Assembly (NCBI RefSeq): GCF_014840935.1
Contig: NZ_CP062005.1
Location: forward strand, 2,914,001 to 2,978,000
Direction of reading: 5' to 3'
Length of the DNA stretch: 64,000 nt
Source: Halomonas sp. YLGW01
GTDB lineage: Bacteria > Pseudomonadota > Gammaproteobacteria > Pseudomonadales > Halomonadaceae
Position 1 is the stretch's first letter, and each line of letters starts with the position of its first letter. The translations under genes were made by a program, and so were the position numbers. Under the pieces are notes generated by a model. It did no database searches. It saw nothing but the letters and a program-made list of their open reading frames with translations, and was not told the DNA's origin. Shown piece after piece: positions 16,733-24,558 of the stretch.

Positions 16733-17869
16733 CTAGGCATCCAGCGCACGGCAGTCGACGCTGCACCAGCCGATCTGGATGTCCTGACCCGGCCGCAGGC
16801 TGTCATGGCCGGCGGCATTGGGCGTCTTGAGAATGAATTCGTCGTTGCCGCACACCGACAGGCGGGTGCGCAGATGATCGCCCAGGTAGATCACCTCCTG
16901 GACCCGGGCGGTGAAGACGTTATCGAAGCGCTCGGCGTCACTCCCCTGGAGGATCGAGACCCGTTCCGGGCGCAGCGACAGCGTCGTGCGCGAGCCGGGG
17001 CCATCGACGGCCACCGACATGGCGGTCACCGTCTCGCCACTGTCCAGGCGGACCGTGCAGGTCTTGCCGTGCTGCTCGGCCACTTCGCCGACCAGGCGGT
17101 TGTTCTCGCCGATGAAGTAGGCCACGAAGGCGTTATCGGGCTCCTCGTAGAGGGTCTCCGGGCTCGCCAGCTGCTGCACCACGCCGTCGTTGAAGACCGC
17201 GATGCGGTCCGACATGGTCAGCGCCTCGGTCTGATCGTGGGTCACGTAGATCATGGTCACGCCCAGGTCGGCGTGAATGCGCTTGATCTCGTACTGCATC
17301 TCCTCGCGCAGGTTCTTGTCCAGCGCCCCCAGCGGTTCGTCCATCAGCACCAGCTCGGGTTCGAAGACCAGCGCCCGGGCCAGTGCCACGCGCTGCTGCT
17401 GGCCACCGGAGAGCTGGGCGGGGCGACGGTCGCCGAAGTCACCGAGGCGCACCATATCCAGCGCCCGCTTGACCTTCTGCTGGGTCTCGTCCTTGGACAG
17501 GCCCCGCACCTCGAGGGGAAAGGCCAGGTTCTCGGCCACGCTCATGTGCGGAAAGAGCGCGTAGTTCTGGAACACCATGCCGATGCCGCGCTTGTGGGGC
17601 GGCAGGCCGTTGATCGGCGTATCCTTGAGCAGGATCTCGCCGTGGGTAGGGGTCTCGAAACCAGCCATCATCATCAGGCAGGTGGTCTTGCCCGACCCGG
17701 ACGGCCCCAGCAGGGTCACGAACTCCCCCTGGCGGATATCGAGGTTGAAGCCCTTCACCACCAGATTGACGCCGTCATAGCTCTTCTGGACATCGATGAA
17801 ACGGGCGAATAGCGATTCGTTGTCGGACTCGGCCGGGGCACTGGGCTCTGCTGCGAGGGTCTGGGTCAT
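16733..17869 (-). CDS. Polyamine-type ABC importer, ATPase (PotA-like)
   Basis: The 378-residue cytoplasmic ATPase powers the importer. It carries Walker A GPSGSGKTT near residue 55, Q-loop QNYALFPHMSV, signature LSGGQQQRVALARAL, Walker B LVLMDEPLGALD and switch His in YVTHDQ. A C-terminal TOBE domain (about residues 290-378) is typical of the PotA/MalK group. It is the first gene of the operon, and the long region upstream must hold the promoter. Confidence 0.93.
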   Translation of the reverse strand: MTQTLAAEPSAPAESDNESLFARFIDVQKSYDGVNLVVKGFNLDIRQGEFVTLLGPSGSGKTTCLMMMAGFETPTHGEILLKDTPINGLPPHKRGIGMVFQNYALFPHMSVAENLAFPLEVRGLSKDETQQKVKRALDMVRLGDFGDRRPAQLSGGQQQRVALARALVFEPELVLMDEPLGALDKNLREEMQYEIKRIHADLGVTMIYVTHDQTEALTMSDRIAVFNDGVVQQLASPETLYEEPDNAFVAYFIGENNRLVGEVAEQHGKTCTVRLDSGETVTAMSVAVDGPGSRTTLSLRPERVSILQGSDAERFDNVFTARVQEVIYLGDHLRTRLSVCGNDEFILKTPNAAGHDSLRPGQDIQIGWCSVDCRALDA

Positions 17870-18179
17870 GCCGGGTTCCTGTGCGTCGCCGTGATTGTCA
17901 TTGTTGTGATTGTCGGTGCACGGCTGCGGAGTGCGGCGTCCAAGGAATGAAAGAACGCCTCATACTTTTCCGCGCCTCGCCTCGACACTAGAGCGGATAG
18001 CGCGCCCAAGACAAGGCAGCACCGGGACAACCAGCGTTGAAAAGCACCAGTGCCGATGCCGATGGTTTCTGATAACTGAATATCTAATAAACGATGGCTG
18101 GCATCGCATCGCCAGCGACGAAGCCGAACGCCTCGGGGCGAGTTGTGTGCCCCGAGCGGGGCGGCGAGGAGGGGCGTCC
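17870..18179. other. Divergent intergenic region
   Basis: This 310-base stretch lies between the start of the importer operon (minus) and the MgtC-type gene (plus), so it should hold both promoters. I see a small AT-rich patch near 18070-18095 but no convincing -35/-10 pair, operator or RNA gene. Confidence 0.5.
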
Positions 18180-19460
18180 ATGGACGAGGTCACCCGGCAA
18201 TTCCTGACCAGCCACCACCTGGCCATCCGGCTGGCCCTGGCGCTGCTGCTGGGTGCGCTGATCGGCCTGGAGCGGGGCTGGGAGGCTCGCGATGAGGCCG
18301 CCGGTCGGCGCATCGCCGGCATCCGCACCTTCGCCCTGGTGGGCCTGCTCGGCGGCGTCGCCGCCCTGCTCGCCGAGCGCATCACCGCCTGGGCCTTCCC
18401 GGCGATCTTTCTCGGCGTCGCGGTGACCAGCCTGATCGCCTACCAGGCGCGGGTCCGCGAGGTCCCCAACTACAGCATCACCGGCATGGTCGGCATGCTG
18501 CTGACCTTCTGCTACGGCGCTCTCGCGGTCGCCGTCGATCCCGCCCTGGCCGCGGCGGCGGCCGTGATCACCGCCCTGATCCTCGACAACAAGCACGAGA
18601 TCCATGGCCTGCTGAAGAAGCTGCAGCGCCACGAGCTGGATGCCGGCTTCAAGCTGTTGCTGATCACGGTGGTGATCCTGCCCCTGCTGCCCAACCAGAA
18701 CCTGGGCCCGGGCGGCGCCATCAACCCCACCACCATCTGGTGGCTGGTAGTGATGATCGCGGCGATCTCCTTCGTCGGCTATTTCGCCATGCGCCTGGGC
18801 GGCACCCGCCGAGGCATCCTCTTCACCAGCCTGTTCGCCGGGCTGAGTTCCTCCACCGCCCTGACCCTGCACTTCGCGCGCCTATCGCGGCGCTCCCCGG
18901 GGCTCGGCCCCCTGCTGGCCGCCGGCATCCTGATCGCCTGCGGCACCATGTTCCCGCGCATCCTGCTCTATTGCCTGGTGATCCACCCGGCCCTGCTGGC
19001 CCCCCTGATCGCACCGGTGACGGTGATGGCGGCGCTGCTGTTGTTGCCGGCCCTATGGCTGTGGCGCACCCACCGTGACGGCGCCACGCTGGAGGAGCCG
19101 ACGCACACCCAGAATCCTCTGGAGCTCACTCCGGCGCTCTTGTTCGGCGCCCTGCTGACGGTGGTGATGCTGCTCGGCGAGTGGCTGCGCGGCTGGCTTG
19201 GCGATACCGGCATCTACCTGCTGTCGGCGGTCTCGGGCATCGCCGACGTGGATGCCATCACCCTGTCGCTGACCCGGATGGCCGACCACGGCCTGGCGGT
19301 CCCCACCGCGGTGCTCGGCATCGTGCTGGCGGCCTCGGTCAACAATCTGGTCAAGGCGGGGCTGGCGGGTGCCATCGGCAGTGCCACACTGGGCTGGCGA
19401 GTGGCCGGGCCGATGGTCGCCTCGTTGGTAGGCGGGCTGGCGGTGGCCTGGCTCGGCTAG
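18180..19460 (+). CDS. MgtC/SapB and DUF4010 membrane protein
   Basis: The 426-residue inner-membrane protein has an N-terminal MgtC/SapB-like domain (about residues 12-130; ALLLGALIGLERGW and GGRRIAGIRTFALVG-like motifs). A longer C-terminal DUF4010 domain (about 180-420) follows, with LFAGLSSSTALTLHFA and SGIADVDAITLSL. About eleven helices are predicted. The role of this two-domain form is not established, though MgtC itself acts in magnesium and acid stress. The frame is open much further upstream, but GAGGAGGGG before ATG 18180 and the family length fix the start. Confidence 0.85.
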   Translation: MDEVTRQFLTSHHLAIRLALALLLGALIGLERGWEARDEAAGRRIAGIRTFALVGLLGGVAALLAERITAWAFPAIFLGVAVTSLIAYQARVREVPNYSITGMVGMLLTFCYGALAVAVDPALAAAAAVITALILDNKHEIHGLLKKLQRHELDAGFKLLLITVVILPLLPNQNLGPGGAINPTTIWWLVVMIAAISFVGYFAMRLGGTRRGILFTSLFAGLSSSTALTLHFARLSRRSPGLGPLLAAGILIACGTMFPRILLYCLVIHPALLAPLIAPVTVMAALLLLPALWLWRTHRDGATLEEPTHTQNPLELTPALLFGALLTVVMLLGEWLRGWLGDTGIYLLSAVSGIADVDAITLSLTRMADHGLAVPTAVLGIVLAASVNNLVKAGLAGAIGSATLGWRVAGPMVASLVGGLAVAWLG

Positions 19461-19549
19461 CGGGCTGAACGATCTTCCGGCGCCACCTTAGCGGGCCATC
19501 TGACTGAACTGCCTAACCGAACCACGCCATACGGGGCCAGAAGGCCTCG

Positions 19550-20005
19550 TTACAAGGCCACCTCGATGGGATTCACCAGCCTCGCGAATACTGCATAGGG
19601 CAGTTGCAGCACGTCGGTATGCGAGCCGGCATTGAAGGCGATCAGGTCGGCGGCGGTGAGATGAGGCGACACGAAGACCTCCATCTCGAAGAGGTTGCCG
19701 AAGGGCGGTACCGCCCCGGGCTCGCAACCCGGCAGGCGATCCTCGAACTCCTCCTCCCTTGCCAGCTCGACGGCGCTGGCGCCGACGGACTTGGTCAGGC
19801 GAGACAGATCGACCTGATCGCTGGCCGGCAGCACGACCATTGCCAGGCGGCCATCGATCTTCACCACCACGCTCTTGGCGTAGTGGCGGCCGGACACATG
19901 GATGGCCTCGGCGATCTCCTGCGCGGTAAAGGCGGGGGAATGCTGCATGATGACGTACTTGACGCCCTGATCATCGAGATAGTGTGTCACGCGCTCCATG
20001 GACAT
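19550..20005 (-). CDS. YbaK/ProX-type aminoacyl-tRNA deacylase
   Basis: The 151-residue product has the YbaK/EbsC fold: AFTAQEIAEAIHVSG early, a Lys in KSVVVKIDG placed like the catalytic Lys, and the family Gly-Pro-type loop GAVPPFG, ending in a YAVFARLVNP strand. The family hydrolyses mischarged tRNA, such as Ala-tRNA-Pro or Cys-tRNA-Pro; which substrate applies here is unknown. Start at 20005 follows GGGGTGATC; a further ATG two codons in is possible. Confidence 0.85.
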   Translation of the reverse strand: MSMERVTHYLDDQGVKYVIMQHSPAFTAQEIAEAIHVSGRHYAKSVVVKIDGRLAMVVLPASDQVDLSRLTKSVGASAVELAREEEFEDRLPGCEPGAVPPFGNLFEMEVFVSPHLTAADLIAFNAGSHTDVLQLPYAVFARLVNPIEVAL

Positions 20006-20135
20006 GGCGATCACCCCTGGAATGGCCATGCGTGGTGCATGGCGCTCCCTTCAGCATAGTCAGCGGTGACGATTCTGTTGAGCCTCCGACTCACATGTCC
20101 GCGGCGTGACGTGGCGACACCGGCGCCAGCCGGCA

Positions 20136-20990
20136 CTAGTCCTGCGACTCGTCCCAGGCACGCTCCCGGCGCTCATCCTCTTCCTCGATGACATCGTCGA
20201 TCACCGCCATCAGGTCGTCGACATCGACCCGGGTGGTGTCGTGCTGGAAGGTGCCGGTCAGAGGGCTGTCGGGGGTGAGCTCGCCGGCCTCGAAGCGGGC
20301 CCAGATCTCGTGGCCGTACTCGGTGTCCAGCAGCGATGGAGCGAAGCGGCCGAAATAGGCACGCATGCGATCCACGTCGCGGCGCAGCATCATCGCCGCG
20401 CTGTTGTTGCCGGCGGCATCCACCGCCTGGGGCAGGTCGATGATCACCGGCCCCGTGGGGTCGAGCAGGACGTTGAACTCCGAGAGGTCGCCGTGCACCA
20501 GGCCGGCACACAGCATGCGCACCACCTCGCGGATCACCTGATCGTGGTAGGCCAGCGCTTCGGCCTCGCTCAGCTCGCAGTCATCCAGACGCGGCGCCGC
20601 ACTGCCCTCGGCATCGGCGACCAGCTCCATCAGCAGCACGCCGTCGATGAAGCCATACGGCGTGGGTACGCGCACGCCTGCCGACGCCAGGCGGTAGAGA
20701 GCATCCACCTCGGCGTTTAGCCAGGCCGACTCCTGCTCCTGCTGACCGTAGCGGGTCTTCTTCGCCATCGCCCGGGCGCGGCGACTGTTGCGCACCTTGC
20801 GGCCCTCCTGATACTGCACCGCCTGCTTGAAGCTTCGCTTGCTGGCCTCCTTGAAGACCTTGGCGCAGCGCAGGGTATCGCCGCTGCGCACCACATAGAC
20901 GTTGGCTTCCTTGCCACTCATCAGCTGGCCGACCACGGCATCGATCATGCCGTCGTCGACGAGCGGTTGCAGTCTCTTGGGTATCTTCAT
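20136..20990 (-). CDS. RIO1-family serine protein kinase
   Basis: The 284-residue cytoplasmic protein shows the RIO kinase pattern. The ATP-binding stretch reads LMSGKEANVYVVRSG in place of a glycine-rich loop, with the Lys in CAKVFKE. The catalytic loop is HGDLSEFNVLL and the metal-binding loop IIDLPQAVD. Bacterial RIO1 kinases are common in gammaproteobacteria, but their targets are poorly known. The C-terminal 25 residues are highly acidic then basic. An upstream in-frame ATG exists; 20990 was chosen because MKIPKRLQPL is the usual type of start. Confidence 0.9.
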   Translation of the reverse strand: MKIPKRLQPLVDDGMIDAVVGQLMSGKEANVYVVRSGDTLRCAKVFKEASKRSFKQAVQYQEGRKVRNSRRARAMAKKTRYGQQEQESAWLNAEVDALYRLASAGVRVPTPYGFIDGVLLMELVADAEGSAAPRLDDCELSEAEALAYHDQVIREVVRMLCAGLVHGDLSEFNVLLDPTGPVIIDLPQAVDAAGNNSAAMMLRRDVDRMRAYFGRFAPSLLDTEYGHEIWARFEAGELTPDSPLTGTFQHDTTRVDVDDLMAVIDDVIEEEDERRERAWDESQD

Positions 20991-21044
20991 AACGCCTGGC
21001 CGGTGCTCCACGGTAAAGGGGCGACCGGCGCTCCGGACGACGGT

Positions 21045-21326
21045 CTATGGTTGGTCATCATACCCCAGGCTACGCATCGAACTCTCGAGTTCCAACATCA
21101 TGGTCTGGGTATCCTGATAGGGTTCGAGTGCCAGGCTGTCCTGCTGGCCATAGGCCCCGGGTGCCGGCTGGTTGTAGTCGACCGCCTGCTCGAGCATGGC
21201 GCCCTGGATCGCCTGGTGGTGATAGGCCGAGGACCCGGCGAAGTCGGGATAGGGCTCGTTGGCGCAACCGGTCAGGGCGCTCGCGCCCAGCGCCAACCCG
21301 GCCAGGGCAAGACGGAAAAATGACAT
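21045..21326 (-). CDS. Small lipoprotein, unknown function
   Basis: The 93-residue product begins MSFFRLALAGLALGASALTG-C, a lipoprotein signal with the lipidated Cys at residue 21 (lipobox LTGC). Position +2 is Ala, so outer-membrane sorting is expected. The mature part is short, polar and Tyr/Gln-rich with no recognised domain. It is encoded 54 bases upstream of the RIO kinase gene on the same strand. Confidence 0.75.
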   Translation of the reverse strand: MSFFRLALAGLALGASALTGCANEPYPDFAGSSAYHHQAIQGAMLEQAVDYNQPAPGAYGQQDSLALEPYQDTQTMMLELESSMRSLGYDDQP

Positions 21327-21499
21327 GAGAGATTCCTGAGCGAGGTGATGACCACAGGCTAGCGGATCTTCCGGCGCCGCCAGCCCGCGAACAGGCGCCG
21401 GGACGGGCAGCAATTCAATGGCAGGACATTGACGACAACGCCCGCCCTTCCAGGTGGAGGGGCGGGCGTCGTCGCTGGTGGCTATCTCACCTCATCGGC

Positions 21500-22567
21500 T
21501 CAGGCCGGCGGAGCATCCTTGAGGGTGGCCATGTCGATGACGAAGCGATACTTCACGTCACCCTTCTGCATGCGCTCATAGGCCTCATTGATGTTCTTGA
21601 TGTCGAGCATCTCGATGTCGCAGGTGATGTCGTGCTCGGCGCAGAAATCCAGCACTTCCTGGGTTTCCGCCATGCCGCCGATCAGCGAACCGGCCAGCAC
21701 GCGGCGCTTCATCACTAGGTTGCCGCCCATCAGCGCCGGGTCCACTTCCTGCATCAGGCCGACCAGGATGTGGGTCCCGTCGTACTTGAGGGTCGCCAGA
21801 TACGGGTTGAGGTCATGGGGCACCGGCACGGTGTCGAGCAGGAAGTCGAAGTGCTCGGCAGCGGCCGCCATCTGCTCATCATCGGTGGAGACGATGACGT
21901 GATCGGCGCCCTGCTTCTTGGCCTCGGCGACCTTGGCCTCGGAGCGGGTGAACAGCGTTACCTCGCAGCCCAGCGCCTTGGCGAACTTGACGCCCATGTG
22001 ACCGAGGCCACCCATGCCGATGATGCCGACCTTGTCACCGGCCTTGACGCCATAGTGGCGCAGCGGCGAATAGGTGGTGATGCCGGCACACAGGATCGGG
22101 GCCGCCACGGCTGGGTCGAGCTTGTCGGGAATCGAGACCACGAAGCGCTCGCTGACCACCACCGAATCGGAGTAACCGCCCTGCGTCAGGGAACCGTCGT
22201 GACGATCCGGGCTGCCGTAGGTCATGGTCATGCCTTCCAGGCAGTACTGCTCCAGGTCATCTTCGCAGGCACTGCAGTGGCGGCAGGAATCCACCATGCA
22301 GCCGACCCCGACCACGTCGCCGACCTTATATTTGGTGACATCGCTACCCACCGCGGTGACGCGGCCGACGATCTCGTGGCCCGGCACGATCGGGTACTGG
22401 GAGAAGCCCCAGTCATTGCGGGCGACGTGCAGGTCGGAGTGACAGACGCCGCAGTAATCGATCTCGATGGACACGTCGTCCGGGCGCGGGGTGCGACGCT
22501 CGAAGCTGAACGGGGCGAGGTCCGACTCGGCCGAATGGGCGGCATAAGCGTTGGCTTGATGGCTCAT
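21500..22567 (-). CDS. Zinc-dependent alcohol dehydrogenase (YahK-like)
   Basis: The 355-residue product belongs to the medium-chain, cinnamyl-alcohol-dehydrogenase group, which reduces aldehydes with NADPH. Catalytic zinc ligands appear in CGVCHSDLH and GHEIVG. The structural zinc Cys set is in CMVDSCRHCSACEDDLEQYC, and the nucleotide loop GMGGLGHMGVKFAKALG is followed by TLFTRS, a Ser/Arg pattern that favours NADP. The gene is divergent from an AraC-type regulator, which may control it in response to a toxic aldehyde. Confidence 0.9.
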   Translation of the reverse strand: MSHQANAYAAHSAESDLAPFSFERRTPRPDDVSIEIDYCGVCHSDLHVARNDWGFSQYPIVPGHEIVGRVTAVGSDVTKYKVGDVVGVGCMVDSCRHCSACEDDLEQYCLEGMTMTYGSPDRHDGSLTQGGYSDSVVVSERFVVSIPDKLDPAVAAPILCAGITTYSPLRHYGVKAGDKVGIIGMGGLGHMGVKFAKALGCEVTLFTRSEAKVAEAKKQGADHVIVSTDDEQMAAAAEHFDFLLDTVPVPHDLNPYLATLKYDGTHILVGLMQEVDPALMGGNLVMKRRVLAGSLIGGMAETQEVLDFCAEHDITCDIEMLDIKNINEAYERMQKGDVKYRFVIDMATLKDAPPA

Positions 22568-22829
22568 GGGTTGCGTGTCCTCCTGAGAGAAATGGGGTTC
22601 ATCACACGATAAGGTCGGTCATTGTGCGCTGCCCGCCGATGCACCGCGACAGACGTTCCTGCGCCATTTTTGCCTATTCCTCCAAATAATCATGGCAGAC
22701 AGCGCATTTTCTGGCCAAAAACGACATGATCCCATCTTCACAAGACAATAGAATGGTCGAACTAGCCGACCGCTTCAGACGCCCGCTCCGACTCGCCCTC
22801 TCCGATTCACCATCGACAGGACATCGCCC

Positions 22830-23726
22830 ATGTCGCTCTCTTCCCGCCTGATGGCGCTGATCACACCGCTGATCGACCGCGACGGCTTCACACCGGGCGC
22901 CGTCCCCGGGGTCTCGCTGATGGCCTGCCACCACCGGGTGCCGCGCACCCCGCTGATGTATGAACCGAGCCTGGTGATCGTCCTGCAAGGCCGCAAGGTG
23001 GGCTACCTCGGGGATCGCGAGATCCACTACGACCCCGGCCAGTACCTGGTCCAGAGCCTGCCGCTGCCCTTCGAGTGCGAGACCTTCGCCACGCCCGAGG
23101 CGCCGCTGCTCGGGCTTTCCGTGCGCATCGACCCGGCGATGCTCAGCGAGCTGGTGCTCGAGAGCGGCCTCGACGTCGCACCGGCCGAGGGCGAGCCACT
23201 GCCGATGGCCTCGGTGGCGATGACCGCCAGCATGCAGGAAGCGGTGGTGCGACTGCTGCGCGCCCTGGGCGACCCGCTGGATGCGCGGGTGATGGGAGAG
23301 ACGCGGGTGCGGGAGGTTATCTTCGAGGCGCTCAAGGGCGATCAGGGCCCGGCGCTGCGAGCCCTGGTGCATCATCAGGGCCACTACTCGCAGATCATCC
23401 GGGTGCTGGCGCAGATGCATGCCGATGTCACCCGGGAGGCCACGGTCGAGGCCCTGGCCCGGGAGGCCAACATGAGCGTCTCGTCGTTCCATCAGCACTT
23501 CAAGCAGGTCACCCGCGCCACGCCGCTGCAGTACCTGAAGCGGCTGCGACTGATCAAGGCGCGGCTGCTGCTGAGCCACGACGACCTCAACGTCGGCCAG
23601 ACCGCCGAGGCGGTGGGCTATCGCAGCACGGCCCAGTTCAGCCGCGACTACAAGCGCGCCTTCGGCGCCAGCCCCCTGAAGGACCGTCGCCAGGCTGACC
23701 TCCCATCCGTGGCCGCCGCCGGCTAA
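22830..23726 (+). CDS. AraC-family transcriptional regulator
   Basis: The 298-residue product has an N-terminal cupin-like sensor of the AraC_N type (about residues 20-170; YEPSLVIVLQGRK and YDPGQYLVQSLPLPFEC). A C-terminal pair of helix-turn-helix motifs follows (about 190-290; ALAREANMSVSSFHQHFKQV and GYRSTAQFSRDYKRAFG). It is divergent from the zinc alcohol dehydrogenase gene, and such pairs are usually regulator and target. The intergenic gap is 262 bases and should hold both promoters; I did not pick out an operator. Confidence 0.9.
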   Translation: MSLSSRLMALITPLIDRDGFTPGAVPGVSLMACHHRVPRTPLMYEPSLVIVLQGRKVGYLGDREIHYDPGQYLVQSLPLPFECETFATPEAPLLGLSVRIDPAMLSELVLESGLDVAPAEGEPLPMASVAMTASMQEAVVRLLRALGDPLDARVMGETRVREVIFEALKGDQGPALRALVHHQGHYSQIIRVLAQMHADVTREATVEALAREANMSVSSFHQHFKQVTRATPLQYLKRLRLIKARLLLSHDDLNVGQTAEAVGYRSTAQFSRDYKRAFGASPLKDRRQADLPSVAAAG

Positions 23727-23755
23727 TGCCGAGCGATGCCAGCGCGAAGGCGCCT

Positions 23756-23921
23756 CGCCTAGGCTTTTTCCGAAAAATCGGCGCGCGAAGCTCAAAGCAA
23801 GGCAAAAATCCGCGAAAAAGCGGAGTTTACGTGGTGAAAAAGAGCATTTTGACCGGGTTTGCACACAAGCTGATTTTTAACGCGGCATGATCGAGCGCAG
23901 GCAGTTTTCAGACATAGTCTA
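23756..23921. repeat. Probable dispersed extragenic repeat
   Basis: This non-coding, A-rich block contains the short hairpin TCCGC-GAAAAA-GCGGA (23809-23824) followed by GAGCATTTTGACC, TGATTTTTAACGC and GAGCGCAGGCAGTTTTCAGA. The phrasing resembles an intergenic sequence I associate with repeated copies in Halomonas genomes. No second copy occurs in this window, so the repeat status rests on memory. Confidence 0.4.
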
Positions 23922-24389
23922 GCGTTCGAGCCCCAGGCGCTGGTGCCAATCGGCGAGGCTCTCGTCCGGGTAGCCGTCGAAACAGCGATCGCGGGGGCCG
24001 GCATCGACCTCGACCCAGTCGGGCCTGGCCGCCAGCATCAGGTGAACATGCTCAGGCGGATGCGGCAGCGGTGTATCGATCGCCGAGGCGAAGGGGTGGA
24101 GCAGCGCCGGCCAGCGGGGATCATGCAGCCACAGACAGGAGGCGCAATGCTGGCAGAAGTGCCGCTCGGCGGGGCTGGTCGCCCCATCGATCACCGCATG
24201 GTAGACGCGGATATGCTCCTCGCCACAGACCACCAGAGAGTCGGCATCGGCGCCCAGGTTGACGGCATAGCCGCCGCCTCCGGCGGTCTTGCGACACACC
24301 GAGCAATAGCAGCGATTGAAGGGATAAGGGTGGCGCGCGTTCACCTTGAAGGTGACCGCGCCGCAGTGACAGGAGCCTTCCAACAGCAT
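23919..24389 (-). CDS. GFA-family zinc protein (glutathione-dependent formaldehyde-activating type)
   Basis: The 156-residue product has the GFA (Mss4-like) zinc fold. CHCGAVTF carries the first Cys pair, CYCSVCRKT the second and FCQHCASCLW the third. This family is named for glutathione-dependent formaldehyde-activating enzymes, but most members are uncharacterised. The start at 24389 puts MLLEGSCHCG at the front, as in the family; the frame is open upstream without good support. It converges on the AraC-type regulator gene. Confidence 0.85.
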   Translation of the reverse strand: MLLEGSCHCGAVTFKVNARHPYPFNRCYCSVCRKTAGGGGYAVNLGADADSLVVCGEEHIRVYHAVIDGATSPAERHFCQHCASCLWLHDPRWPALLHPFASAIDTPLPHPPEHVHLMLAARPDWVEVDAGPRDRCFDGYPDESLADWHQRLGLER

Positions 24390-24558
24390 GGGCAGCGCTC
24401 TTGTGGGAGAAAGAAAACGATTCCGAGTACCGGGCATCGGCCCTGGCGGCCAATCGCACTTGACTCCGATCACATTGATGTCAGCGCATCTAGCCTACCA
24501 TGAAGGCTGAGTCCCGCCATCGCCGGGTCCCCTTTTCCCATGCCCGGAGGAGATCGCC

